This document shows positions 25,889 to 35,638 of a stretch of DNA of 64,000 nt, piece after piece. Position 1 is the first letter of the stretch, and the number at the start of each line of letters is the position of its first letter. Both the position numbers and the translations under genes were made by a program. The notes below the pieces were generated by a model. It had not been told where the DNA came from. It ran no database searches and was given only the letters and a program-made list of their open reading frames with translations. This stretch comes from Bradyrhizobium sp. CB82 (GTDB taxonomy: Bacteria; Pseudomonadota; Alphaproteobacteria; Rhizobiales; Xanthobacteraceae), in contig NZ_CP121650.1 in assembly GCF_029714405.1 (NCBI RefSeq), positions 5,337,001 through 5,401,000 of the forward strand, given 5' to 3'.

Positions 25889-28177
25889 CTATCCATTAAC
25901 ACGTTCGACGCGGGCGACGACCGCCTTTGCGCGCAACTGGGCTATGATCGCGCTCAGGTGCTTCAGGTCATAGACCTCGAGATCGATGGTCGTCTCGGTG
26001 AAATCCGGCGAGCGGCGCTGCATGCTGATATTGTCGATATTGCCGTCGTGCTCGGCGATCACGGTCGCGATCTGCGCGAGCGCGCCGGGCTCGTTGACGT
26101 TCTCGACCTTGATGCGGGCCGGGAAGCGCTGCGGAGCGGTATCCTCGATGTCCCAGCGCACGTCGAGCCAGCGCTCCGGTTCCTCCTCGAAATCCTTCAA
26201 GGCCGGCGCCTGGATCGGATAGATGGTGATGCCCTCGCCCGGGGTGACGATGCCGACGATGCGGTCGCCCGGCACGGCGCCGCCGTTCGGCGCGAACTTC
26301 ACCGGCAGGTCGGAATTGATGCCGCGGATCGGGATCGCCGATGGCGCGCGCGGCGGCGCCGGCGCCACCGTCTCCTTGAGCTTGGCGGCCAGCCCCTTCT
26401 TCGCGTAACGCCCGACCCGCTCTTCCTTGTAGTCCGGATACATCGCGCGCGCGACGTCAGAGGCCTTGATCTCGCCGCGTCCGACCGCCGCCATCACGTC
26501 ATCGATCGAGGAGCGGGCAAGGCGCGGCAGCGCGCCCTTCAGCTTGTCGTCGGCGTAGTCGATCTTGGCGCGCTCGAACAGGCGCTCGACGATGCGCCGG
26601 CCGAGGCCGGCGTATTGGTCACGCACCGCAGTGCGGGTGGCGCGCCGGATCGCCGCGCGCGCCTTGCCGGTGACGGCAAGCGATTCCCACGCCGACGGCG
26701 GCGCCGATTGCGCCTCCGAGGTCAAAACCTCGACCTCGTCGCCGTTCTGGAGCTCCGATGACAGCGGTGCGAACTTGCCGTTGATCTTGCAGCCGACGGC
26801 GCTGTTGCCAACGTCGGTGTGCACCGCATAGGCGAAGTCGATCACATTGGCATGGCGCGGCAGCGCGATCAGCTTGCCCTTGGGCGTGAAGCAGAACACC
26901 TGGTCGTGGAACAATTCGAGCTTGGTGTGCTCGAGGAATTCCTCGGGATTTGTGCTCTCGGAAAGAATTCCGACGGTATGCCGCAGCCATGCAAAGGCAT
27001 TGGATTCGCGCTTCAGGAACTCCGTCGGCGAGCCGGCGCCTTCCTTGTAGAAGACGTGCGCGGCGATGCCGCGCTCGGCGATCTGGTCCATCTCCTCGGT
27101 GCGGATCTGGAGCTCGACGCGCTGGTTGCCGGGGCCGATCACCGTGGTGTGGATCGAGCGATAGTCGTTCTGCTTGGGCGTCGAGATGTAGTCCTTGAAA
27201 CGGCCCGGCACGACCGGCCAGGTGGTGTGGACGATGCCGAGCGCGCGGTAGCAGGCCTCGATGTCGTTGACCACGACGCGGAAGCCGAAGATGTCGGACA
27301 ATTGCTCGAAGCCGACCGACTTGCGCTCCATCTTGGTCCAGATCGAAAACGGTTTCTTGCGGCGACCATAGACGCGCGCGCCGAGGCCCCTGTGGCGCAG
27401 ATTGTTGGAGAGCTGGGCCTCGATCTCGCCGATCAAATTACGGTTGCGCTCGGCCAGCGCATCGAGCCGCTGCATCACCACGTTGTAGGCTTCGGGATCG
27501 AGGGTGCGGAAGGACAGGTCCTCCAGCTCCTCACGCATCTGCTGCATACCCATCCGGCCCGCGAGCGGCGCATAGATGTCGAGCGTCTCCTCGGCGATCC
27601 GGCGGCGCGATTCCGGTGGCACGAATTCCAGCGTGCGCATGTTGTGGAGACGATCGGCGAGCTTGACCAGGAGGACGCGAACGTCGTCGGCGATTGCCAG
27701 CAGGAGCTTGCGCAGGTTCTCGGCCTGCTTGGCCTCGCGCGACACCAGCTCCAGCCGCTTCAGCTTGGTCAGGCCCTCGACCAGCGCGCCAATCTCGGGG
27801 CCGAATATCTGGTCGATCTCGGCACGCGTCGCCTCGGTGTCCTCGATCGTGTCATGCAGCAGCGCTGCGACGATCGTGGCGTCGTCGAGCTTCAGGTCGG
27901 TGAGGATCGCCGCCACTTCGAGCGGGTGGGAGAAGTACGGATCGCCCGAGGCGCGGGTCTGCGAACCGTGCGCCTTCATGGCGTAGACATAGGCGCGGTT
28001 CAGCAGGTCTTCGTTGGTGTTGGGGTTATAAGAGCGAACTCGTTCGACGAGGTCATATTGCCTCATCATCCGCGCCCGCGGCTTTGGAGGCCGCGCCGCC
28101 GTCGGCGCAGTCGGGGCCACGGCGACCGATTCGGTCGCGGCCTCCATCTGCGTAAATCTGCGACGCCGATACACCAT
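25889..28177 (-). CDS. rsh: Bifunctional (p)ppGpp synthetase/hydrolase (Rsh)
   Basis: A 762-aa RelA/SpoT homologue. The HD hydrolase domain at ~45-195 has DPYFSHPLEVAAILTDL and ALLHDTIEDT intact, so hydrolysis should work. The synthetase domain at ~240-370 contains KDYISTPKQNDYRSIHTTV and LQIRTEEMD. A TGS domain (VFCFTPKGKLIALPRHANVIDFAY) and a C-terminal ACT domain (VENVNEPGALAQIATVIAEHDGNIDNISM) follow. It is probably the sole long stringent-response enzyme. It sits after rpoZ and its terminator and before pdxJ, the usual order in this genus. Confidence 0.96.
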   Translation of the reverse strand: MVYRRRRFTQMEAATESVAVAPTAPTAARPPKPRARMMRQYDLVERVRSYNPNTNEDLLNRAYVYAMKAHGSQTRASGDPYFSHPLEVAAILTDLKLDDATIVAALLHDTIEDTEATRAEIDQIFGPEIGALVEGLTKLKRLELVSREAKQAENLRKLLLAIADDVRVLLVKLADRLHNMRTLEFVPPESRRRIAEETLDIYAPLAGRMGMQQMREELEDLSFRTLDPEAYNVVMQRLDALAERNRNLIGEIEAQLSNNLRHRGLGARVYGRRKKPFSIWTKMERKSVGFEQLSDIFGFRVVVNDIEACYRALGIVHTTWPVVPGRFKDYISTPKQNDYRSIHTTVIGPGNQRVELQIRTEEMDQIAERGIAAHVFYKEGAGSPTEFLKRESNAFAWLRHTVGILSESTNPEEFLEHTKLELFHDQVFCFTPKGKLIALPRHANVIDFAYAVHTDVGNSAVGCKINGKFAPLSSELQNGDEVEVLTSEAQSAPPSAWESLAVTGKARAAIRRATRTAVRDQYAGLGRRIVERLFERAKIDYADDKLKGALPRLARSSIDDVMAAVGRGEIKASDVARAMYPDYKEERVGRYAKKGLAAKLKETVAPAPPRAPSAIPIRGINSDLPVKFAPNGGAVPGDRIVGIVTPGEGITIYPIQAPALKDFEEEPERWLDVRWDIEDTAPQRFPARIKVENVNEPGALAQIATVIAEHDGNIDNISMQRRSPDFTETTIDLEVYDLKHLSAIIAQLRAKAVVARVERVNG

Positions 28178-28322
28178 GCCTTCCTGCCTTCAAACGGGCC
28201 AGTAGACGACCCGTTGCATACCTATCTTAACGCCGATCCCGCGCGCATCCGACATAATCGAAACAAGCTCTCGCAAGCACTTCGCGCGATGCCATGGTAA
28301 CCACGAAAAGGTCAACAAAAGC

Positions 28323-28350
28323 AAAGGCCCGAACGCGGGTTCGGGCCTTT
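28323..28350 (-). terminator. Rho-independent terminator after rpoZ
   Basis: A perfect 12-base stem (AAAGGCCCGAAC / GTTCGGGCCTTT) with a 4-base loop, then on the minus strand GCTTTTGTTG. It lies 34 bases past the rpoZ stop and separates rpoZ from rsh. Confidence 0.88.
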
Positions 28351-28383
28351 GGTGAAATCAACATTTCGTCGGCGCGGGGACGA

Positions 28384-28776
28384 TTACTCGTCCTCCTCGG
28401 GCTGCTCCTCGGGCGGCGCAAGGCCCTCGAGACCCTTCAGGAGCTCCTCTTCCGTCATGCGTTCGACAGCGACCTCGGTATCGTCGGCATCGACGCTGGC
28501 GCCAGCGGAACCGATCAAAGGCACGGTATCGGGCTCAGGCTCGTCCACCTCGACGAATTTCTGGAGGGAGTGGACCAGCTCCTCGCGCAGATCCTCCGGC
28601 GAAATGGTCTGGTCGGCAATTTCGCGCAGAGAGACAACGGGGTTCTTGTCGTTATCCCGGTCAACCGTTAGTTGTGAACCGGACGAAATCATGCGGGCGC
28701 GGTGGGCGGCCAGCAGGACGAGGTCAAACCGGTTGTCGACCTTGTCGATACAATCTTCTACGGTGACGCGAGCCAT
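28384..28776 (-). CDS. rpoZ: RNA polymerase omega subunit
   Basis: A 130-aa Rpo[32 protein letters not shown] and [15 protein letters not shown] are the family core. The C-terminal half is an acidic extension (ending EEQPEEDE) common in rhizobia. It stabilises RNA polymerase and, in relatives, forms part of the ppGpp-binding site, which fits its position beside rsh. GGAGCGACAG precedes the ATG. Confidence 0.96.
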   Translation of the reverse strand: MARVTVEDCIDKVDNRFDLVLLAAHRARMISSGSQLTVDRDNDKNPVVSLREIADQTISPEDLREELVHSLQKFVEVDEPEPDTVPLIGSAGASVDADDTEVAVERMTEEELLKGLEGLAPPEEQPEEDE

Positions 28777-29104
28777 TAGACTGTCGCTCCGCTCTTGGGT
28801 GGGTCAAAACATGTGGATGATGCGGGGTAGTTATAGAGGCCGGGGCGGTTTCGCAAGATCATTTTGTGATTTGGTCTCGCCAAACGCCTCTGATAACCCC
28901 ACATTGGGGTTAGAATCGGCGTTTCCCGGGTCGCCAAGGAGAGCGGCATCGGACGGGCCGACCGCCATAACTATACCTTGGTTTGCCCCGACTTCTCCGG
29001 ATTTACGGTTTCGACGGGTTTTGGCAGCCTCTATATATCTGCGCGGATTGCTGCCGTCGCGCCAACAATAAACAAGTGAACACGAACACTACGCGAGCAA
29101 CTGA
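28777..29104. other. Divergent region between rpoZ and the NYN gene
   Basis: About 330 non-coding bases. It must hold the rpoZ promoter (a TATAAC-like -10 is visible on the minus strand near 28830-28840) and a promoter for the NYN gene. A 7-base hairpin (TAACCCC / GGGGTTA, 5-base loop) is at 28894-28912. A GGTTTCGACGGG string near 29009 resembles a tmRNA D-loop but lacks the rest of that RNA. Confidence 0.5.
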
Positions 29105-29749
29105 ATGTCACCTTCTCCAACCAATAAGATCGCGCTCTTCATCGATGGAGCCAATCTGTATGCGACGGCAAAAACGCTGGGTTTCGATATCGATTACAAG
29201 CGCCTGCTGAAGGAATTCCAGAGCCGGGGGACGCTTCTGCGCGCGTTCTATTACACTGCCATCATCGAGGATCAGGAATACTCCTCGATACGTCCGCTGA
29301 TCGACTGGCTCGACTACAACGGCTACACCGTCGTCACCAAGGCCACGAAGGAATTCATCGACGCCAGCGGCCGCCGCAAGGTCAAGGGCAACATGGATAT
29401 CGAGCTCGCGGTGGACGCCATGGAGCTTGCCGAGCACATCGACCAGATGGTGCTGTTCTCCGGTGACGGCGATTTCCGTTCTCTGGTCGAGGCCGTGCAG
29501 CGCCGCGGCGTGCGCGTCACCGTCATCTCCACCATCGCCAGCCAGCCTCCGATGATCGCCGACGAGCTGCGCCGCCAGGCCGACGTCTTCACCGACCTCG
29601 TCGAGCTCCAGTCCAAGCTCGGCCGCGACCCGTCCGAACGCCCGGCTCCGCGCGAGCGTGGCGACCGCGAAGCACGTCATCACGCCCCGCAGTTCCTCCA
29701 GCGCGCGACCACGATGGCGCCGAGGGGCGATGACGATTTCGACGAGTGA
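29105..29749 (+). CDS. NYN-domain (LabA/DUF88-type) putative ribonuclease
   Basis: A 214-aa protein. The NYN/PIN-like domain spans ~5-170 with the acidic residues in ALFIDGANLY, VKGNMDIELAVDAM and LFSGDGDFRSLVEAV, the usual metal-binding Asp set of the family. A disordered basic/acidic tail (ARHHAPQFLQ..DDDFDE) follows. NYN proteins are RNA nucleases, or the LabA-type regulators in cyanobacteria; the target here is unknown. Its last 20 bases overlap the start of the uracil-DNA glycosylase gene. Confidence 0.88.
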   Translation: MSPSPTNKIALFIDGANLYATAKTLGFDIDYKRLLKEFQSRGTLLRAFYYTAIIEDQEYSSIRPLIDWLDYNGYTVVTKATKEFIDASGRRKVKGNMDIELAVDAMELAEHIDQMVLFSGDGDFRSLVEAVQRRGVRVTVISTIASQPPMIADELRRQADVFTDLVELQSKLGRDPSERPAPRERGDREARHHAPQFLQRATTMAPRGDDDFDE

Positions 29750-30404
29750 AGCGGCCCGGTCAAGCCGCCAGTCTGCCACCGTCGTACCCGACCGTGACTG
29801 CCCGCTCTGTCCGCGCCTGGTCTCCTTTCGCGAGGCGAACCGGGCGCGCGAGCCGTCCTGGCACAACGCTCCCGTTGCGCCCTTCGGTGACGCCAAGGCG
29901 CGCCTGCTGATCGTCGGTCTTGCGCCGGGGATGCAGGGTGCCAACCGCACGGGTCGCCCTTTCACGGGCGACTATGCCGGCGACCTGCTCTACGCAACGC
30001 TGATCGAACACGGATTTGCCAAGGGGACCTATCGGGCGCGGCCTGACGACGGCCTGAAGCTGGTCGACTGCCGGATCGCCAATGCGGTGCATTGCGTGCC
30101 GCCGCAGAACAAGCCGCTGCCGGCAGAGATCAACACCTGCCGCCGCTTCCTCGCCGCGAACCTTGAGACGATGCCGAACCTGCGTGCCATCGTCGCGCTG
30201 GGACGGATTGCGCACGATACCGTGCTCAAGCCGCTGGGCCTCAAAGGCGCGCAGGCGCCGTTCGGTCACGGCGCGGTCCACCAGGCCGGCCCGTTCAGGC
30301 TCTACGACAGCTATCACTGCTCCCGCTACAACACGAACACCGGCGTGCTGACGCCGGAGATGTTCCGCAAGGTGTTCGCTAAGGTGAAGGCCGATCTCGA
30401 CTAG
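29730..30404 (+). CDS. Family 5 uracil-DNA glycosylase (UdgB-like)
   Basis: A 224-aa protein with the family-5 UDG features: the Cys pair CPLCPRL for an iron-sulfur cluster, motif A LLIVGLAPGMQGANRTGRPF, further Cys in INTCRRF, and the C-terminal motif YHCSRYNTNTG in place of HPSxxN. Family-5 enzymes remove uracil and other deaminated bases and lack the usual polar catalytic residue in motif A, which is also the case here. Start chosen at MTISTSEAARSS, overlapping the NYN gene by 20 bases, which suggests coupled translation. Confidence 0.88.
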   Translation: MTISTSEAARSSRQSATVVPDRDCPLCPRLVSFREANRAREPSWHNAPVAPFGDAKARLLIVGLAPGMQGANRTGRPFTGDYAGDLLYATLIEHGFAKGTYRARPDDGLKLVDCRIANAVHCVPPQNKPLPAEINTCRRFLAANLETMPNLRAIVALGRIAHDTVLKPLGLKGAQAPFGHGAVHQAGPFRLYDSYHCSRYNTNTGVLTPEMFRKVFAKVKADLD

Positions 30405-30982
30405 GCCTTGACCGGATTGGCCTTCAGCCAGTCCAGCACGTCGCCGGCGTTCCGGTCCGGCGGGAACACCGGATAGAAGACGTGCGTAATTTTCGCGTCG
30501 TCGATGATCAGCGCAAGCCGCTTGATCAGCGTCAGCCCCGCAACCTGCATCGTCGGCAGGTTGAGCGCGCGGGTCAGCTTGAGCTTTTCGTCTGACAGCA
30601 CCGGGAACGGCAGATGCAGCCGCGAGGCCATCTCGGTCTGGTAATCGTTGCTCTGGGTCGAGAGCCCGAACACGTGGCCCGTCCCGGCCGCCTTCAGTTC
30701 GGCGAAGAGGTCGCGGAATGCGCAGGTCTGCGGCGTGCAGCCGCGCGCGCCGGGGATCATGTCCCAGTCGTCGACCAGCGCAATCTTGCCCGGCTCGCCG
30801 GTGCGCGGATAGCCGAACACCACGGTGCGGCCGCGGAGCGCCGACAGCGTCACCGACGTATCGTCGGTCGCGCGCAGGCTGACCGGCGGGATCGTCAGGC
30901 CCTTCAGATGCGCCGCGCGGCCATCGTCGGTCGGCGCCGGGATCTTGCTCCAGTCCACCTCGAGCAGGCTTCGCTGGTTCAT
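30401..30982 (-). CDS. Peroxiredoxin (AhpC/TSA family)
   Basis: A 193-aa thioredoxin-fold peroxidase with RGCTPQTCAFRDL carrying the active Cys pair and FGLSTQSNDYQTEMASRLHLPFPVLSD. It reduces hydroperoxides in the cytosol. Its stop overlaps the convergent uracil-DNA glycosylase by 4 bases, and smpB lies 4 bases upstream on the same strand, so it is cotranscribed with smpB. Confidence 0.88.
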   Translation of the reverse strand: MNQRSLLEVDWSKIPAPTDDGRAAHLKGLTIPPVSLRATDDTSVTLSALRGRTVVFGYPRTGEPGKIALVDDWDMIPGARGCTPQTCAFRDLFAELKAAGTGHVFGLSTQSNDYQTEMASRLHLPFPVLSDEKLKLTRALNLPTMQVAGLTLIKRLALIIDDAKITHVFYPVFPPDRNAGDVLDWLKANPVKA

Positions 30983-30986
30983 CGCC

Positions 30987-31460
30987 TCATCCCCTCGCCC
31001 GCATCAGCCGGCCCTTCTCCCGGCCCCAGTCGCGCTTCTTCTCAGACTCGCGCTTGTCGTGCAGCTTCTTGCCCTTGGCGACCGCGAGCTGAAGCTTCGC
31101 GCGACCGCGCTCGTTGAAGTAGAGCTTTAGCGGGATCAGCGTCATGCCTTCGCGGTCCACCGCGCCGATCAGCTTGTTGATCTGCCTGCGGTGGAGGAGC
31201 AGCTTTCGCGGCCTTTTCGGCTCGTGGTTGAAGCGGTTGCCCTGGAGATATTCGGGAATGGTGGCGTTGATCAGCCAGATCTCGCCGTTCTTCGAATCCG
31301 CGTAGGATTCCGCGATCGTGCTCTTGCCGTTGCGGATCGACTTGACCTCGGTCCCGGTCAGCGCAATGCCGGCCTCGACCGTATCCTCGATCGCGTAGTT
31401 GAAGCGCGCCTTGCGATTTTCCGCGACGACCTTGATGGGGCGTTCGTTCTTGTCGGCCAT
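30987..31460 (-). CDS. smpB: tmRNA-binding protein SmpB
   Basis: A 157-aa Smp[63 protein letters not shown], and a basic tail ending [17 protein letters not shown]. It binds tmRNA for trans-translation of stalled ribosomes. The gene for tmRNA itself was not found in this window. Confidence 0.97.
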   Translation of the reverse strand: MADKNERPIKVVAENRKARFNYAIEDTVEAGIALTGTEVKSIRNGKSTIAESYADSKNGEIWLINATIPEYLQGNRFNHEPKRPRKLLLHRRQINKLIGAVDREGMTLIPLKLYFNERGRAKLQLAVAKGKKLHDKRESEKKRDWGREKGRLMRARG

Positions 31461-31519
31461 CGTAGTAAAAAACCTGAGCAGGATGCGCGCACGCTAACAG
31501 TTTGGGCGAGGCGCGCGGG

Positions 31520-31939
31520 TCAAGACTTCTTGAGGAGATCGCGGATCTCGGTCAGCAACTCGACCTCGGCTGAGGGCTTCGGCGGAGCAGGCGCCGTCTC
31601 CTCCTTGCGCTTCAACTTGTTCATGGCACGGATCACCAGGAACAGCACGAAGGCGATGATGATGAAGTTGATCGTCAGCGTGAGGAAGCTGCCCCAAGCC
31701 AATACGGCACCCTGCTTTTTCGCGTCCGCAAGATTGGCGGCGGTGACCTTGCTCGAAAGCGGCGTGAAGTAATTCGAGAAGTCGAGGCCGCCGGTGGCGG
31801 CGCCGATGATCGGCATGATCACGTCGCCGACCAGCGAATTGACGATGGCGCCGAAGGCCGCACCGATGATGACACCGACCGCGAGGTCCACGACGTTGCC
31901 TTTCATGGCAAACTCGCGGAACTCCTTGAGCATCTGCAT
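31520..31939 (-). CDS. mscL: Large-conductance mechanosensitive channel MscL
   Basis: A ~139-aa MscL with [29 protein letters not shown] (TM1), a periplasmic loop, then TM2 ([23 protein letters not shown]) and a charged C-terminal helix. It opens under membrane tension to release solutes on osmotic downshock. I prefer the ATG at 31939 because GGAGGA sits 7 bases upstream. An ATG at 31960 would put that site inside the gene, and one at 31933 is also possible. Confidence 0.95.
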   Translation of the reverse strand: MQMLKEFREFAMKGNVVDLAVGVIIGAAFGAIVNSLVGDVIMPIIGAATGGLDFSNYFTPLSSKVTAANLADAKKQGAVLAWGSFLTLTINFIIIAFVLFLVIRAMNKLKRKEETAPAPPKPSAEVELLTEIRDLLKKS

Positions 31940-31984
31940 GCCCTTTTCCTCCACGCCCATGAAAAGCCCCCCAAACGCTAAACG

Positions 31985-32875
31985 TCAGTTGATCAGGCCG
32001 GCGTGCACCATGGCGCTGCGCACCGCCGCGCGCGTTCCCTCCGACACCGGCACCATCGGCAGCCGCAGCGTCTCGTCGAGCTTGCCGAGCAGCGACAGCG
32101 CATATTTGACCGGCGCCGGATTGCTCTCGATGAAGAGGTTGTTGTGCAGCGGCATCAACTTGTCGTGCAACTTTAAGGCCGTTGCGTGGTCGCCCTTCTG
32201 CCAGGCGGTGTGGAATTCCGAGCACAGTCGCGGCGCAACGTTGGAGGTCACCGAGATGCAGCCATGGCCACCATGCGCCATGTAGCCGAGCACGGTCGCA
32301 TCCTCGCCCGATAGCTGGTTGAAATCCTCGCCCATCGCGGCGCGCTGCTGCGACACCCGCACCATGCTGGCGGTCGCGTCCTTGACGCCCGCGATGTTCT
32401 TCAGGTCCCACAGCCGCTTCATCGTGTCGACCGACATGTCGATCACCGAGCGCGGCGGGATGTTGTAGATAATGATCGGAATTCCAATCGCATCGTTGAT
32501 CGCCTTGAAGTGCTGGTAGAGCCCTTCCTGGGTCGGCTTGTTATAATAGGGCGTCACCACCAGAACGGCGTTGGCGCCCGCCTTCTCGGCGTGTTGTGCG
32601 AGTTCGACGGCTTCCTTGGTGGAGTTGGAGCCGGCGCCGGCGATCACGGGCACCCGCCCCTTGGCCTCGCCGATGCACCATTCGACGACCTTCTTGTGCT
32701 CGTCATGGCTGAGCGTCGGGCTTTCGCCGGTGGTGCCGACCGGAACCAGACCGTGGGTGCCTTCGGCGATCTGCCAGTTGACCAGTGAGCGGAACGCGCC
32801 CTCGTCCAGCGAGCCGTTTTTGAACGGCGTGACCAAGGCGGTGAATGACCCCCGGAACTTCGTCTTGGCTGCCAT
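31985..32875 (-). CDS. dapA: 4-hydroxy-tetrahydrodipicolinate synthase
   Basis: A 296-aa DapA TIM barrel with [29 protein letters not shown], the Tyr in [10 protein letters not shown] and the Schiff-base Lys in [12 protein letters not shown]. It condenses pyruvate and aspartate semialdehyde in lysine/diaminopimelate synthesis. GAGGAAGCCC precedes the ATG. Divergent from the lytic transglycosylase, which also serves cell-wall turnover. Confidence 0.96.
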   Translation of the reverse strand: MAAKTKFRGSFTALVTPFKNGSLDEGAFRSLVNWQIAEGTHGLVPVGTTGESPTLSHDEHKKVVEWCIGEAKGRVPVIAGAGSNSTKEAVELAQHAEKAGANAVLVVTPYYNKPTQEGLYQHFKAINDAIGIPIIIYNIPPRSVIDMSVDTMKRLWDLKNIAGVKDATASMVRVSQQRAAMGEDFNQLSGEDATVLGYMAHGGHGCISVTSNVAPRLCSEFHTAWQKGDHATALKLHDKLMPLHNNLFIESNPAPVKYALSLLGKLDETLRLPMVPVSEGTRAAVRSAMVHAGLIN

Positions 32876-33102
32876 GGGCTTCCTCCGTACGCGTGCTGGC
32901 CAGAAAAGAGGCTTCTTTCATATCGGGTCTAACGGGCAGGTAAAGGGCCCGGTCCAAGGTGACGCACCGATTAGGCCGCGATTTTGCCGCGGTGATGGTC
33001 CAAACACGGCCGCGGTAAGTAGCTGTTGGTATTTTGTCCGCATATTCAATCAAATTCAGCTCGGTCTTGAGCCACTCGAACGATTCGGGGCGACGAAACG
33101 CC

Positions 33103-35538
33103 GTGACCTTCTTTCCCCATGCCACATGGCGATTCGCCGGTCTGGTTGTGTGCCTGATGGCGGGCCTGTCGGTCGGTTGCGCCGCCTTGGCCAAGCCCAA
33201 TGAGACCACCGCGGACGACACCAAGGACACAGCGAAACCAGCCGCCAAGGACACCGCGAAGGGCGCGGCCAAACAATCGCCCAAGGGAACGGACAAGCGA
33301 ACGGACAAGGGAACGGACAAGGGCGGCGCTAGCAAGGGAACGGCTGGCGCACCGGCCAAGGATGCCGCAAAGAAACCTGCCAAGGATGCCGGCAAGGAAC
33401 CCGCGAAGGACAAGCCGAAGCCTGCCGCCAGGGCACCTGCGCCAAAATCACAGCCGACTGCCAACGGTTCGCCCCCCAAAACCGCACCCGCCCCGGAGGT
33501 GACGGCGGCCGTCAGACCAACCGCACCGGCTGCCGTCAAACCGATGGCAGCACCCCTGCTGGCTCCTGCGACCCGCCAGCATGCCGCCCCACGCAAGCCC
33601 GTCACGCCGGCCGCGGTCGCTGCGACCTCATCGACCTCGCAGGCCGACAAGGACACGCTCGAGAACGTCATCGAGCTCGTGCGCAAGCACAGGCCGGGCG
33701 ATGCCACCGACAATGCAGCCGCGATCTCGGATCCTGTCGCGCGAAAACTCGCCGAATGGATCATCCTGCGCAGCGACGACAATGGCGCCAGCGTCGAGCG
33801 CTATCGCGCCTTCATCAGCGCCAATCCGAGCTGGCCGTCCCAGACCTTCCTGCGCCGCCGGCTCGAAGCCGCGCTCTGGGACGACCGGCGTGAGGACCAG
33901 GTCGCCTGGTCGTGGTTCGAGAACGAATCCCCGGTTTCCGCGAAGGGCCGCTTCTCGCTGGCCAAGGCGATGCTGGCGCGCGGCGACCGCGCCAATGCCG
34001 AGCGGCTGGTGCGCGAAGCCTGGCGCAGCGACCCGATGTCGGAGGAGACGGAGAACAACGCGCTCGACCAGTTCGGCGCGCTGCTCACGCCGGGCGACCA
34101 GAAGGCGCGGATGGACACGCTACTCTACGGCAGCGAGCACGAGGCCGCGCTGCGCGCCGCCAAGCGGCTCGGCGCCGGCTACGTGGCGCTCGCCAAGGCG
34201 CGCATCGCCTCCTACAAGAAGGCGCCGAACACGCGCGCCTTGCTCGAAGCCGTGCCGCATGAACTTCACGGCGATCCCGGCTTCATCTTCAGCAAGATCC
34301 AGCTCCTGCGCCGCGAGGAGAAGTTCGCGGAAGCCGCGCAACTGATGCTGTCGGCGCCGAAGGATCCGAACCGCCTCTACAATCTCGACGAATGGTGGAT
34401 CGAGCGGCGGCTGATCGCGCGCAAGATGATCGACACCGAAGAATTCCGCAGCGCCTATCTGATCGCGCGCGACGCGGCCCTGCCCTCGCGCGATATCTAC
34501 AAGACCGAGCAGGAATTCACCGCGGGCTGGATCGCGTTGCGTTTCCTCAATGATCCCGCGACCGCCGCCCAGCACTTCGCTCGCATCGGCGTCGGCAGCG
34601 TCAACCCGACCACGCTGGCGCGCGCCGGCTACTGGCAGGGCCGCGCGGCGGAAGCCATGGGGCGGCAACAGGAAGCGCGCAACGCCTATGCGCGGGCAGC
34701 CGAGCAATCCACGAGCTACTATGGCCAGCTCGCGCGGGCCAAACTCGGCCTGCCGCAGATCGAGCTCAACAGCGCGCCGCGCGGTCGCGGCGCCGAGCGG
34801 CTGGAGATCGTGCGCGCGGCGCAACTGCTCTACGAGCTCGACGAGCGCGAGCTCGCGATCCCGATGCTCGCCGACATGGGCGAGAACGGCGACCCTGATG
34901 CGCTTGCCGGCCTCGGCGAGCTGACCCAGCGCTACGGCGACGCCCGCGGCATGCTCCTGGTCGGCAAGGCCGCGCTCAACCGCGGGCTGCCCTTCGACTT
35001 CTACGCCTATCCGGTCAACGGCATCCCGCAGTTCAGCCAGATCGGCCCCGAGGTCGAGCGCAGCATCGTGTATGCGATCGCGCGGCAGGAAAGCGCGTTC
35101 AATCCGGCGGTGGTGTCACCGGCGCAGGCCTACGGGCTGATGCAGGTGACGCCGGACGCTGCGCGCTACGTCTGCAAGCGGCACGGCGCGACCTACGACC
35201 TGTCGCGATTGAAGAACGATTCCGTCTACAATGCCGCACTTGGCGCGGCCGAGCTCGGCGGCCTGCTCGAGGACTACCGCGGCTCCTACATCATGACCTT
35301 CGCCGCCTATAATGCTGGCCGCGGCAGCGTGAAGAAATGGGTCGAGCGCTACGGCGATCCGCGCGAGTCCAAGATCGACGCGGTTGACTGGGTCGAATTG
35401 ATCCCGTTCTCCGAAACGCGCAACTACGTACAGCGCATCATGGAGAACCTTCAAGTCTATCGCGCGCGCTTTGGCGGCGGAACGCGGCTCCAGATCGAAG
35501 CCGACCTGCGGCGGGGCGCAGCCGGCAGCGTGGAGTAG
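33103..35538 (+). CDS. Periplasmic soluble lytic murein transglycosylase
   Basis: An 811-aa Slt70-like enzyme. The N-terminal signal sequence is at ~12-30 (FAGLVVCLMAGLSVG, then ALA). A Lys/Ala/Pro/Thr-rich linker at ~40-180 contains repeated TDKGTDK and AKDTAKG units. A long helical superhelix (U-domain) follows, then an SLT domain whose catalytic Glu663 lies in AIARQESAFNP, with YGLMQVTPDAA and AAYNAGRGSVKKW. It cleaves the glycan strand to 1,6-anhydro-muropeptides. The start is uncertain: GTG 33103 gives the cleanest signal peptide, while a TTG at 33034 extends it. Confidence 0.9.
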   Translation: MTFFPHATWRFAGLVVCLMAGLSVGCAALAKPNETTADDTKDTAKPAAKDTAKGAAKQSPKGTDKRTDKGTDKGGASKGTAGAPAKDAAKKPAKDAGKEPAKDKPKPAARAPAPKSQPTANGSPPKTAPAPEVTAAVRPTAPAAVKPMAAPLLAPATRQHAAPRKPVTPAAVAATSSTSQADKDTLENVIELVRKHRPGDATDNAAAISDPVARKLAEWIILRSDDNGASVERYRAFISANPSWPSQTFLRRRLEAALWDDRREDQVAWSWFENESPVSAKGRFSLAKAMLARGDRANAERLVREAWRSDPMSEETENNALDQFGALLTPGDQKARMDTLLYGSEHEAALRAAKRLGAGYVALAKARIASYKKAPNTRALLEAVPHELHGDPGFIFSKIQLLRREEKFAEAAQLMLSAPKDPNRLYNLDEWWIERRLIARKMIDTEEFRSAYLIARDAALPSRDIYKTEQEFTAGWIALRFLNDPATAAQHFARIGVGSVNPTTLARAGYWQGRAAEAMGRQQEARNAYARAAEQSTSYYGQLARAKLGLPQIELNSAPRGRGAERLEIVRAAQLLYELDERELAIPMLADMGENGDPDALAGLGELTQRYGDARGMLLVGKAALNRGLPFDFYAYPVNGIPQFSQIGPEVERSIVYAIARQESAFNPAVVSPAQAYGLMQVTPDAARYVCKRHGATYDLSRLKNDSVYNAALGAAELGGLLEDYRGSYIMTFAAYNAGRGSVKKWVERYGDPRESKIDAVDWVELIPFSETRNYVQRIMENLQVYRARFGGGTRLQIEADLRRGAAGSVE

Positions 35539-35638
35539 TTGCTCGTCGAGCGTGGGAATGAACAACGGCCGCCACAATCATTTAGGAACGTGCTTGCGTT
35601 CGAGCCATTAGCCCGCCGTGCAAACAACGGAGCACGAC

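Noticed and set aside
28985..29104. Possible tmRNA segment (GGTTTCGACGGG near 29009) not far from smpB
   Set aside because: The matching acceptor-stem Gs are not 12 bases upstream, no T-arm is present, and no tag like ANDN is coded nearby.
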